NCBI GenBank assembly: GCA_012064385.1
Contig: QRDG01000535.1
Location: 355,225-419,224, forward strand
Length of the DNA stretch: 64,000 nt
Direction of reading: 5' to 3'
Source of the DNA: Puccinellia tenuiflora
Taxonomy: Eukaryota > Streptophyta > Magnoliopsida > Poales > Poaceae
Part shown: positions 1 to 9,314 of the stretch, in pieces
How positions within the stretch are numbered: position 1 is the stretch's first letter
How the letters are laid out: every line of letters begins with the position of its first letter
Position numbers and translations under genes: made by a program
Notes under the pieces: generated by a model
The model's database searches: none
The model's input: only the letters and a program-made list of their open reading frames with translations
What the model was told of the DNA's origin: nothing

Positions 1-1104
1 TAACCCCTCGGTTCAGAATGACTGCCTGCTCATGAAGCATCTGCATAAATTCTATAATCGACCAAAATTCCCTTGAGTAAAATTATTTGGGAAGCATATT
101 ATTATGCTGCTCTTCCTCCGGTGAAAGCTCATGAAGTTTCCTTTTGGTGGCGAGATTGGCTTCAAATCCCGTTGCCTCCAAAACTTTGGCTCATTGTCAT
201 GCCCACTCTATATCTTCTATTATGTTATGGAAACATGGTTGGTTTCAGCGCCCTCTTAGACTGCAGCTTCCATGACCTTTTTTCCTTTGCTAAAGATGAG
301 TGTGTTTCGGTTCAGACAATTCTTTTTATTAATCACCTGGAGGACCACTTTCATTTAGCCCTTTCCATTGAAGCCTTGGATGAACTCGTGATTTTGCATA
401 ATTTTTTGGACAGTATTCCTGAGTCTGATGATTCTTATCAACGTATTGCCTTCAACATTGTTGTTTTCTGTAGGTTCCTGATGCATATAAAAGACCACGA
501 GGAATAACATAGTTTGCCCCGCTTTGAAATGGATTTGGAAGACTTGTTGCATGTCCAACCATAATATCTTCTTCTAACTACTTGTCAAAGATAGACTTAA
601 TACCATACAATTTTTTCAGAGGAAAAGCTTCTTCTTACCAGACTACATTTGTGCTATGTGCAATTCATCACTCCATGAATCAAGGAACCTCTTGTAGTGC
701 CCTTTTGATGTTATGTGTTGCCAATGCCTTTGCCCCTCTTGGACTGCTCCTGTGGCGCCCCCTCATCATTTGCTGGTGCTCGATCATATTGTCAGTCTCA
801 AAGCTGCTATTGGGCCACCTTTTTATTTGGATATTATCAAGCTAGTCTGTTGGGCGTTCTGGAGAACTAGAAACGACTTCATTTTTTCAAGAAACACCTC
901 CTAGTGTTTACATATGTCGAAAGATATTTAAAGAGGAAATCTCTTAGCTCCTTCACAAAGCAACTCGGAAGGCCTATGATGGCATGAAAAATTGGGGTTC
1001 TTCTTTTGCCTAGACTAGTTTTCTTTTTTCTAGGAGCTATCCTCTAGCCCCTGTAGTACATTTGTTGACTTTGGCCTTTTATATAAATAAATAAATAAAA
1101 ATAG
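1..1104 (+). pseudogene. 3' fragment of a decayed LINE (non-LTR retrotransposon)
   Basis: Frames along this stretch read like the C-terminal region of plant LINE reverse transcriptases. Around 73-507 there is a WWRDWL motif followed by LFSFAKDE, and around 713-904 a WAFWRTRNDFIF motif, the usual end of the zf-RVT region. The pieces lie in different frames and are interrupted by stops, so no protein can be made. The sequence ends in a short 3' UTR and an ATAAATAAATAAATAAAA tail near 1081-1102, as expected for target-primed insertion. The 5' part, with endonuclease and the reverse transcriptase core, lies left of the window, so the upstream target duplication cannot be seen. The LINE assignment is from motifs. 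The subfamily is unknown. Confidence 0.75.
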
Positions 1105-1786
1105 CAAAGGGGAAACCTACTATACAACTTCAAAGAAAAATCTCTAAAAATGTACAAGATTTTGTCATTTTTGTGTAGTCCATAATATAAAGAATTACAT
1201 TTGTGACTTTGCATGTTTGTAGAATGCATCATTAACTACATCCAGAATTTTTTTCAGATTTTTTAGAACTTATAATTATAGTTTTATGATTTTTAAAAGT
1301 AAAGTGATTACTAGAGCTCGCGAGGCCAAAGTAATTTTTTGACAATGATACTTTATTCTCAGTAAAGGAGGGCTGATATTAGGTAAAACTTGTCGATAGA
1401 TTGGACCTAAACATTTTGATTTTCATTTTTTAGAAGGTGTTTTGGCTCCTGGACGCAAATGCACCCGTTATTTAAAATCCATTTCAAACGTGTTTCGAAA
1501 TATTAAAAAATAAAAATGTGCGTGTATTGATCTTAACATCCTATATGTTCTCGAAGTAGTCTCACGGGAAACCAAAATTTTGTGGCTCATGTAAAAAATG
1601 CAAAAATTTGGTGCTAAAAGAAGCCTTTTCACGAGATATATAATTTTATCTTTTTTCACGCATGCCACAAAATATCTTAATTTTCCATGAATCAATTTTG
1701 TGAACACACGGATGTGAAGATGTATCCGTGAATTTTTAATTTGATTTTTTCGACATTTTAAAATTTATTTTTTAAATATCATTAAC
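1105..1786. other. AT-rich intergenic stretch, no gene recognised
   Basis: There is no convincing coding sequence. Short open frames here have no recognisable domain. The DNA is AT-rich, with homopolymer runs and no clear terminal repeats. It may be old transposon debris, but nothing in it identifies a family. Confidence 0.5.
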
Positions 1787-1794
1787 ATATGCAC

Positions 1795-2109
1795 AGGTAT
1801 AGCTGGTGCCAGCCCGTTAGGCACGATTATCATTCGTGTCGTGCCGAGCTGGCCCACGTGCCGCGACTTCAACTTCGACACGGACCACCAACACGAATAA
1901 GGCTCGACGGGCCGGATTTAGGCACGGCCCACCAGCACTAATACGGCCAAAATAGGTAAAATAGCTAAAAAAATTAAAAAATTAAAAAAAGGGCTAATCG
2001 TGCCGTGCCGGGTCTGTGGGCGGGTCGCAAAACGAAATCGGGCACGAGTCCGACCAGGCCCATACCATGTCGCGGCCCGTTTAGCTCGTGCCGGCCCGTT
2101 TGGCCAGCT
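1795..2109. mobile_element. Non-autonomous hAT-like element with 8-bp target duplication
   Basis: A 315-bp segment rich in GGCCCG/CGTGCC motifs in both orientations is flanked by a perfect direct repeat ATATGCAC at 1787-1794 and 2110-2117. Eight-base duplications are the hallmark of hAT transposition. The ends share an imperfect inverted repeat around AGCTGG (left) and CCAGCT (right), and the interior repeats GGCACG/CGTGCC palindromic units. It has no coding capacity, so it would depend on a transposase supplied elsewhere. The left inverted repeat starts about six bases inside the duplication, so that boundary is less certain. Confidence 0.65.
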
Positions 2110-2488
2110 ATATGCACTGTGCCAAAGTGGGTTTCACATTTTTTTTCCCCTCTTTTGAGAGAGTTTGAGGAACTTCTCTGAAAGAGATAAGTGCATATTT
2201 CAACCCTGAACTTATGCCCTAGTTTATTTGCAACCCTCAACTCCAAAACCGGTTAAAACACAACCTTATACTCTCAAAACCGTTTACTTGACACCCCTAG
2301 GAATAGTCACAGGGTGGTATTGCTGTGACGTAGCATATAGAGAGGTTTTTATCTTAGGGGTTGATTTGTTAACGCGTTTTTAGAGAACTTGCTTAAATAG
2401 AACTGATCTTAGTTTAAGTAAAACACTGTTTGGATACTTGGTCTAATCATTGATTAGGGAAATTAGCTTACCGTATATCCGGGATGCG

Positions 2489-2516
2489 GCTAAACCGAGG
2501 TCGACTTCGGTTTAGC
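2489..2516. repeat. 28-bp near-perfect palindrome
   Basis: The arms GCTAAACCGAGG and the reverse complement of CTTCGGTTTAGC match except for one mismatched pair, around a central GTCGAC. It lies inside the Mutator-like element. It could be a transposon end, a protein-binding dyad or chance. Confidence 0.6.
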
Positions 2517-2917
2517 GATTAGCGAGGTCGCTCCGACAGACATGTTTTCTTTCCCTTTTTGGCAAAATGCGGCCGAACCAAAGGACGCGCGCGCGGGGCG
2601 AAAAGAAAGCGCGCAACCCAGCGCGGGAACCAAAAGCTGGTCCCCACAGCCTCCCCACCCCCTCGCGCACCTCCCCTCCCGCATCTTCTTCTTCTGCAAG
2701 AAAGGGGACAATCCCCAGATTTATGCACAACTATAGAATTTTTATGAACTTTGTCCATTAATTTGTTATCCCAACTAGATGTATGTCGTGAGTTTTGTCT
2801 TATGCAATCATCACATTCTTTTTTTTTGAAATTTTTTATATCACCACGACTTTTGTTGAAAATGTATCTTATTATGTTTTGTTATGATGACGTTATGGTT
2901 TAAATTGTATAAAATAA

Positions 2918-3271
2918 CTAGAAATATTCCCGCGCATTGCAGCGGACCCTGCAGAACTATATCACGTAAATAAAAAGGGTATACAAATATGATATATTAA
3001 TTGTTTAAAGTAATATACAAATTAAATTTGCCAAGACTAAATTTTATTCGACATGAATACATGAAATACGTGTGTATTAATATAATAACATGGACAAATA
3101 AATGATTAAAAAATAAGATGATGTGGAGTTGCATGTAGAGATAAAAATAAATTTAGTGTAGATGACATGGACAATTGATTGGCTAATGAAATGAATGATG
3201 TGGATAGCTTGCATATTGAGATAGAAAAATCAAATGAAGTTAGTGGGATTTTGCTTTATAAGAGGTATAGA
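2918..3271 (-). mobile_element. Small non-autonomous Helitron
   Basis: Read on the minus strand, the element starts TCTATACCTCTTATAAAG at 3271 and ends with a GC-rich hairpin region (CCGCTGCAATGCGCGG) followed by GAATATTTCTAG at 2918. The flanking bases give an A on the 5' side and a T on the 3' side (minus strand). This is the Helitron rule of insertion between A and T with 5' TC and 3' CTRR ends and no target duplication. The 354-bp body has no Rep/helicase. It sits within the Mutator-like element, so it is the younger insertion. Confidence 0.72.
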
Positions 3272-3299
3272 TTGGCCAAAAATAGGAATTTCACTGTCT

Positions 3300-3466
3300 T
3301 CTTAGCTCGAAACTCGCTCGAGATCGACTCGAGATCGTTAGGAGCTGAGCATGAGCCAATTTTATAGCTCGACCCTAAACTCGACTCGTTTGAACTCGGT
3401 CAAATTTTGTATGAGCTAAGCTGAGCCGAGTATAACTTGCTCGAGATCGACTCGTTTGCAGCCCTA
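3300..3466. repeat. CTCGAG/GAGCTCG-rich transposon fragment (hAT-like end)
   Basis: The segment is packed with ACTCG, CTCGAGATCGACTCG and GAGCTGAGC motifs. It ends in GCAGCCCTAG, whose reverse complement, CTAGGGCTGC, resembles hAT termini (TAGGG/CAGGG). No matching left end or duplication was found, so it is either truncated or misassigned. Confidence 0.4.
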
Positions 3467-3629
3467 GTCTAACCGGATGCCACGTCACACAAAACCACCT
3501 TTGAATCCTCTAAGGGGGTAAGTAACATGGTATCGATAGTTCAAGGTTGTTCTAACCGGTTTCGAAATTAAGGGTTGTAAATTAAACTAGGGCACGAGTT
3601 CAAGGTTGCAATATGCTCTTCTCTCTTCG

Positions 3630-3872
3630 AAACCCCCTGCTCACCCGTCCTCTTCCCCTCCCCTGCCAGGCTCCCTCTGCCTCTCGCGAGCTCCCGAGCG
3701 GAGCTCGCCTCCTCCACACTGCGCCCCTTTCCCTAGCCAGACCTGCCGCAAAACCCCACCGCCCTCGCTCCCTCCCACTACTCCCCCGGGCCGCGTCCTC
3801 ACCGCGGGCGGAAGGCCTGGATCTCCGCGTCCAGATCGCCGGGACCCCCCCACCTGGAGTAGCTGTAGTTTG
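3630..3872 (+). other. Putative 5' UTR exon of the GIL1-like gene
   Basis: A CT- and GC-rich leader (CCTCTTCCCCTCCCC-type tracts) ends at GTTTGCTG followed by GTAAGAGTG at 3873, a good plant splice donor. It lies upstream of, and in the same direction as, the coding exon at 5811. Open frames here are proline/serine-rich and resemble translated leader, not protein. The exon role is inferred. The leader begins just after the Mutator-like inverted repeat. Confidence 0.45.
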
Positions 3873-5810
3873 CTGGTAAGAGTGATTCTTTATGCTGCTA
3901 ACTTGTCGATGGTATCATCCTTACATTTATGCTGCCAAGAACAGATTCATGCACAACCAGACGTTTGTGGTTCTCTTTTAGACTGAAAGTGATGTGCTTT
4001 ACTTCTTGTTGGCAAATTGTTTTAGCTTTTGATAGAGCTGGTGGCGTAGATGATGTTGGGAAGATGAAATTAAGATGACAACGAACAAACATACTATTAC
4101 ATGCTTAGTGTTTTTCTTCAACGCTAGTCAATCAAACTTGAGAGTCACTCCGATGACAGAAATTGCTCTAATCATCTGGGGATGACAATAGTTGCCAGAC
4201 AACATCAATATCTCAATTGAGGAACAAGTATCCATTTCCCTCCTCCTACTCACCCAAAGGGCATAGGCGATAACCATAGGTTTAGGGCTATGCGACCGAC
4301 ATCCTTGCGGAGCAGAGGAAATTTACAGAAGGCCCGATCTGGGGGCAAGGACCGAATCCGGGTGGGAAGAGTGAACATCCAGCGAGAAGGAAAATCCCAG
4401 GGAACCTGATGTTGTTGGCATCGGTTCTAATGGCTGCAGCCGCTGGCGTGCCGAAGCCCTAACTGCCTGATTTGAAGGAGTCAGGAGAATATGGACGAGG
4501 TGGGGAGGTGAGGGTTTTGTTTGGGGGAGGTGGGAACCAGTAAAGTCGAGGCTTGTTGGATTCACAGTGGACAGGAACATTATCCTAGCAAAGACCCATC
4601 TCACAGTATGGAGACACTGCACAAATGTCACACTGACCTATAATATATGAGGCACCCCACAAATTCTCTAAAACTCATCTGAGAGCAATACCTGTCCACA
4701 CGCCAGTGCTGCAGGATGATATTGCTAGTGCTTTGAGAAATATTTCTTCTTATTATAAGATGTGATTTGATCCGCATATGTATGCTAAAGATGATGACAT
4801 ACTGATATTAGGTAGACTGTAGATATGTGATGCTGCTTATTTCGGACAGTTTCATACTAAACAAGTTAAAAATATATTATGATGCATCAAGAAACTCTTA
4901 ACTAGTAGTAGTAACTAATAATGTCAACATTGACTCCCAGTTTCAAGTTAACCTAATGATTTGTATTAACACAATCAGCAACCAACATGATAACTTTTTC
5001 CTAGGGGGGATTCCAGACATTTTAGACTTAAATTACACCTCAGGAAGCAAGGCTAGCTAGAAGCCACGCCAAACACTTTTCTGGGAGCCAGCCAGAAGCC
5101 ACTTCTGGAGAAGCTTTAGCCGCCCAAGATGTCTGTTATATAGTTGAAAGTTACATGTTCTAGGAGTTTGTTCTCTGTGGGCACTGCTGAAGATGATATT
5201 TACTGCATGGAGTCTGCAGTAGATGGTTGGTACATGAGGGGACAATTCAAACATAGTTCAGAAAAGACTTTCTCTATGCATTTGTATTAAGATTGATAAA
5301 ATTTGTTCCAGCTATAGCCAATACTTGGGAGGAAAGCAAGGTATGATTCGGCTTCACATGGTTCTTGCTTAGAGGGCAATCAACATCATCACCATCAGTG
5401 TAGGATATGTGATATTTAAGTTTTTTAATATGGGCCAGCGACCTGTAAAGAGGCAGGGAGTTGATAGGCCATGTGGTGAGATTATGATTGGTACCTAATG
5501 TTGCCATTGGTTCTCCATGGACGACCTGCATTGTAGTTTCTTGTTTTTTTAAGTTCCATAGACCATAATCTTCTCTTGACTCTCGAAAGGTGATACAGCC
5601 CTAATGAGTAAAATGCATTTCATACCTGTCATCTTGGGAGTCCGACTGGTTGTTGTTATTTGTTAACCTGTCCCACTAGAACACTCAGTTTTGTGTATGT
5701 TTATGATGGCTTGGGCACATATCTTACTCAGTTGCTGCTTTTGAAGGTGGGTGTGAATTTGCACATTGCTTGAAGACAACTTACTTGGTTGATCCTGAGG
5801 GCAATAAGTA
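3873..5810 (+). other. Probable 5' UTR intron of the GIL1-like gene
   Basis: About 1.9 kb lies between the leader donor at 3873 and the first recognisable codon at 5811. It has T-rich tracts and several possible acceptors just before the ATG, for example TTTTGAAG near 5746 and TTACTCAG near 5731. No coding sequence was recognised. The segment 4250-4640 is GC-richer and has a 102-codon minus-strand frame without a recognisable domain. Splicing is inferred from signals only. Confidence 0.4.
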
Positions 5811-7070
5811 ATGATCCGACCAGGCTCCAAGGAGTCACAAAATTATGAAAACAATAGCCAGAAAGTTTATCCTCAACCCATTGATGAAAATATGAATCAG
5901 AACATGGACAGTATGATTGGTAGGATATTCGGTAACATATCCTCTTTAAAGGCTGCATACATTCAGCTGCAGGAAGCTCACACCCCATACGACCCTGACA
6001 AGATACAAACTGCTGATAGGCTTCTCATAGATGAGCTCACGAGGCTTTCAGAACTCAAGCATACATACAGAGAGAAAAATCCTAAGCCAGTAGCAGCATC
6101 ACCTCAAGATTCACGCTTGCTTTCTGAGATACAGGAGCAGCAGAACTTGTTAAAGACATACGAGGTCATGGTAAAGAAGTTCCAGTCCCAGATCCAGAAC
6201 AGAGATACCGAGATTACCCATTTACAGCAGCAAACCGATGAGGCCAAACATCGGAAATCAAAACTGGAGAAGAAATTGAAACAAAGGGGATTACTTAACA
6301 AGGAATCTGAGGAGTCTGATGAAGAAGAGAACTACTTCTCCATTGAGCTGACACCAAGTTTATTTACATCTACTGCTGATAATGCATACCAATCAATACA
6401 TGATTTCTCAAAGCCCATGATCAACATGATGAAAGCTGCAGGATGGGATCTTGATGCTGCTGCTGACGCAGTTGAACCAGGTGTAGTTTACACGAGGAGA
6501 GCTCACAAGAAGTATGCATTTGAGTCCTATATCTGCCAAAGAATGTTCAGTGGTTTTCATGAAGAGAGCTTTTCCATCAAGGCTGCTACTGCTACTGTTT
6601 CCAATGAAGTTTTCTTTCATCAATTCCTCGCAGTACGAGCCATGGATCCGTTGGATGTATTGAGTCAAAACCCAGACTCAGTTTTTGGGAAAGTTCTGCA
6701 GAACCAAATACCTATTACTTGTGCACCCAAAGATGGAAGGATCTTTCTTCGGCAACATGGATCAGAGGAACTATGTCATGAGCGGTGGCCATCCAAGGAC
6801 ACCTTTCTATCAGGCATTTCTCAAGTTGGCAAAGTCCATATGGTTATTGCACAGGCTGGCGTACTCTTTCGATCCTAAGGTCAGGGTCTTCCAGGTGAAG
6901 AAGGAAGCGAGTTCTCGGAGATTCACATGGAAAGTGTTGTCAAGGACATTGTCTTGGATGAAAGTGCCAAGAGGCCTAAAGTTGACTTGATGGTGATGCC
7001 TGGTTTCCTGATCGGGACTAGCGTCATACAGTCTCGAGTGTACCTTTCTGATGTCAAATGTGCGGAGTAA
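5811..7070 (+). pseudogene. GIL1/IRKI-family (DUF641) protein, with two compensating frameshifts
   Basis: The reading frame encodes a plant DUF641/GIL1-type protein. In Arabidopsis this family acts in light-dependent suppression of gravitropism and binds receptor-like kinases. Residues ~30-165 hold the conserved block (SLKAAYIQLQEAH) and a long coiled coil. Residues ~195-300 hold the GIL1/IRKI C-terminal block with SFSIKAA and FFHQFLAVRAMDPLDVL. At about 6682-6692 (run GTTTTTGGGAAAG) an extra base moves the conserved frame from phase 3 to phase 1. There it reads GKFCRTKYLLLVHPKMEG and LAKSIWLLHRLAYSFDP. At about 6897-6905 a missing base restores phase 3, which continues GSEFSEIHMESVVKDIV to a stop at 7068-7070. 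Unrepaired, frame 3 ends at 6878 (355 aa). With both shifts the protein would be about 419 aa. The short 210-nt out-of-phase window and otherwise high conservation suggest a recent pseudogene or two sequencing errors. ATG 5811 is the first in-frame start. A longer spliced N terminus is possible. Confidence 0.82.
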
Positions 7071-7470
7071 GAATGTCGCGGTTGCCTGAGAAGGTTTCTG
7101 GGCATTCCACATCCTGTGAGATGGTTTAGTTGCATCTGATAAGGTGGGGGACTTTGTATGTCTAGCAACAGCTTTGTGAAAAAGAAAAAAACATAGTATG
7201 GTTTTGTCATTTGAGGACTATAATGTCTTTTTTCCCGCTTTGTAATGTAATCCTGTCACAACGCTTGGTCTATATATAAATTATCTATGTGATGTGGAAG
7301 TTGCTGTCTATATGATGATTCATGATTGCACAGCCCCTTGAAAAGCTGGCATGCAGGTCCTCATTTTGGTGTCTAATCTGGCCTTTGTAGTGCATAATGG
7401 TACTTCTTTTTACTGCATTTGTAGCCAATCCGAGACGGATTGGGCATGCCGCAAATTGATTCGGTTTTGC
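7071..7470 (+). other. 3' UTR and downstream spacer of the GIL1-like gene
   Basis: The sequence after the stop is non-coding, with T-rich segments and a possible polyadenylation region around AATGTAAT near 7243-7250. No other feature was recognised before the MITE-like block. Confidence 0.4.
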
Positions 7471-7812
7471 TACTTCTCACTCAAGTGAGAATTAAATTAG
7501 AGCTCACTCAACTCTACAACCACCAGATTTGCATCGTGATTCTCGCAGCCTATATGCGATTTGCAACTAATATTTTTCCAGTTGCACATGCAACTGAAAA
7601 TTTTCCAGTGGGATGCACATGAGTTGTAGCTGATATTTTTGCAGTTATAGATGGATTGCACGTGAGTTACAACTGAGTTTTTCCAGTTTCACGTGAGTTA
7701 CACATAAGTTGCAACTGAAATATTCTAGTTACATATGAGTTGCAACTGAAACTAGTTAACGCCATCTGAGTAAGAATTAACTCAGTTCTCACTCGATTGA
7801 GCTCTAGTCGCT
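7471..7812. repeat. MITE-like block with repeated AGTTGCAACTGA motifs
   Basis: The left edge (TTCTCACTCAAGTGAGAATTAA) and right edge (TTAACTCAGTTCTCACTCGATTGAG) are imperfect inverted repeats. The interior repeats AGTTGCAACTGAA-type units and CACGTGAGTTACA. There is no coding potential. It looks like a miniature inverted-repeat element, but I could not define a target duplication, so the superfamily is open. Confidence 0.45.
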
Positions 7813-8150
7813 CCCAAATTGATTTTGCTGGACCGGCCGGTTGATTAATGGAATGTTCTCCATCAAAACACAGAGAGTTCCGTGCTAGGATTTCTCCACC
7901 TCACTGAGTACACATCTTAAAGCAAAACCCTTGCACCTCACCGCCTCCATATCAGGACTAGGCAAGCAGTTGGATTGTGAAATCGGGTTATGAACAACCT
8001 AATCCGGATTAATTGGGATACGCTCTAACCTAACTGAATTCCAAGTTGTTTCTAATCCAAACGCCCTGATCATAACGTCGTGAATTTAAAATGGGTGCTT
8101 ATCTACTCGACGGAACAAGAGCCTGTCTATATATAAACAACGGATTTGCT

Positions 8151-8520
8151 AATTCTCAGGCGCCTGATTTTTTCTTATGTCTCAGTCACCCACAAAAATG
8201 TGCATGAGTTGCACTTTTCTGTGAGAAATGTGCAATTGCACTTTTCTACCAGAAAAGTGCAATTCGTTCTAGTTGCACTTTTTTTTGAACTGCAGTTGCA
8301 CTTTTTCTGAGATGATTTAGACTTAAGAAATTCTCAGGCGTCTGATTTTTTCTTATGTCTCAATCACCCACAAAAATATGCATGAGTTGCACTTTTCTGG
8401 GAGAAATTGCACTTTTCTCACAGAAAAGTGCAACTTGTTCGAGTTGCACTGTTTTTTAAACTACAGTTGCACTTTTCTAGATGATTGAGACTTAAGAAAT
8501 TCTCAGTCAACTGAGACATA
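8151..8520. repeat. Two tandem ~175-bp MITE-like units upstream of the small HSP gene
   Basis: Unit 1 starts at 8151 and unit 2 at 8329. A third partial copy of the AATTCTCAG edge starts at 8498. Each unit begins AATTCTCAGGCG, continues TTTTTTCTTATGTCTCA, has several AGTTGCACTTTT copies, and closes with GACTTAAGAAATTCTCAG. The edges of each unit are roughly inverted. The last unit ends only about 10 bp before the TATA box of the heat-shock gene, so these repeats make up its proximal promoter. Confidence 0.6.
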
Positions 8521-8529
8521 GACAAACCC

Positions 8530-8535
8530 TATAAA
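8530..8535 (+). promoter_or_regulatory. TATA box of the small HSP gene
   Basis: TATAAA lies 54 bp before the ATG at 8589, a normal distance for a short plant leader. I did not find a clear array of three inverted nGAAn heat-shock elements nearby, so heat induction cannot be argued from this promoter. Confidence 0.5.
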
Positions 8536-8588
8536 CAAAATTACAGGTTACAGGCGGCAGCAAACCTCAACCAGTTTCTTTCAACGCA

Positions 8589-9074
8589 ATGTCGTTCGGG
8601 GGATTCGGTGGCTTCGGCGGCTTTGGTGGCTACGGCAACCCTGGGCTCTCGACGGCGCTGCACGAGCTGATGGACGACGACGACGACCCGGCGCCGCCGA
8701 CGCCCCAACCCAGGGCCAAGGCCAGCACCACCAGCACCCCCGTGCCCAAGATGGAAGTCAAGGAGCTCCCGTCCGGCGCGTTCGTCCTCGCCGTCACCAT
8801 GTCGGCCGGCGTCAGCCCCGCCGACGTCCGGGTCGAGGTCGAGGACGGCAAAGTCCTCACCGTCGGCGCCGTAGCCGCGGGCAAGTTCGAGCGGATCAGG
8901 TACCCGATGCCGGAGAGCGCCGACATGGACGGCATTAGCGCCGAGTACAAGGACGGCGTGCTCACCGTCACCGTGGACAAGCTGCAGCCGGCTGGGGCCA
9001 AGAAGCCGCGCGTCGTCGAGGTGAAGATCTGCACCGTCGGCGATGAGCGCGGCCGGCGTAAAACGGATCCGTAG
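8589..9074 (+). CDS. Small heat-shock protein, class II-like, with shortened alpha-crystallin domain
   Basis: This encodes a 161-aa, intronless HSP20-type chaperone that would bind unfolding proteins in oligomers, probably cytosolic since no signal or transit peptide is seen. Residues 1-17 are glycine/aromatic-rich (GGFGG repeats). Residues 18-30 (PGLSTALHELMDDD) resemble the class II N-terminal helix. The alpha-crystallin domain starts near KELPSGAFVLAV and includes VRVEVEDGKVLTV and the conserved DGVLTVTVDKL. The end KKPRVVEVKI matches the class II KKPKxIEVK tail, with about 14 extra residues after it. Compared with typical class II proteins, the segment between VLTV and the MPESADMDGI block is about 14 residues short and lacks the usual charged loop carrying strand beta-6. 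The start is the first ATG after the TATA box. The GC-rich third codon positions are typical of grass stress genes. Confidence 0.8.
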   Translation: MSFGGFGGFGGFGGYGNPGLSTALHELMDDDDDPAPPTPQPRAKASTTSTPVPKMEVKELPSGAFVLAVTMSAGVSPADVRVEVEDGKVLTVGAVAAGKFERIRYPMPESADMDGISAEYKDGVLTVTVDKLQPAGAKKPRVVEVKICTVGDERGRRKTDP

Positions 9075-9218
9075 TCGGATTTTGGATGGTAGAAACATGG
9101 CAGTAGAGTTTAATACATTCGAAACTTTATGTTACTAGACTATCCCCGTTTTGTACATAGTTCTCGCAGCACGTATTGTTTAGTTTTGACAAGTTTATCT
9201 GTTTGATGTAAATTTATA

Positions 9219-9312
9219 CTCCCTCCAATCCATAAAAAGTGTCGTTCATTTTGTACTAAGTTAGTATAAACTTTATACTAAGTGAGCGACACTTTTTATG
9301 GATTGAAGGGAG
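9219..9312. mobile_element. Stowaway MITE (Tc1/mariner type)
   Basis: A 94-bp element has CTCCCTCCAATCCATAAAAA at its left end and the near-perfect inverse ending in GGGAG. It is flanked by TA on both sides (9217-9218 and 9313-9314). The CTCCCTCC terminus and TA duplication define Stowaway. It lies about 145 bp after the stop codon of the small HSP gene, probably in or near its 3' end. Confidence 0.9.
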
Positions 9313-9314
9313 TA

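Larger units (their letters stand above)
2180..3628. mobile_element. Mutator-like element with long terminal inverted repeats
   Basis: About 150 bp at 2180-2330 matches the reverse complement of about 3474-3628. Shared blocks include GCATATT, CCCTAGTTTA, AAACCGGTTA and GTGACGT. Long inverted repeats of this size are typical of Mutator-like elements. I could not find a clean 9-bp target duplication, so the outer limits are approximate. No transposase is visible. The 1.15-kb interior has been colonised by a 354-bp Helitron and a GAGCTCG-rich repeat, and has a GC-rich patch (2560-2700) of unknown origin. The right end lies against the leader of the GIL1-like gene. Confidence 0.6.

Noticed and set aside
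1974..2246. 90-aa minus-strand open frame
   Set aside because: It runs through the hAT-like element's repeated GGCCCG motifs and the adjoining inverted repeat. It is a shadow of repeats.
2542..2761. Several overlapping open frames in the GC-rich patch
   Set aside because: Frames on both strands overlap in low-complexity GC-rich DNA within a Mutator-like element, with no domain. A captured leader is possible but unsupported.
8541..9098. 185-aa minus-strand open frame opposite the small HSP gene
   Set aside because: It is the antisense shadow of a GC-rich gene with strong third-position bias. The plus strand has clear alpha-crystallin motifs.
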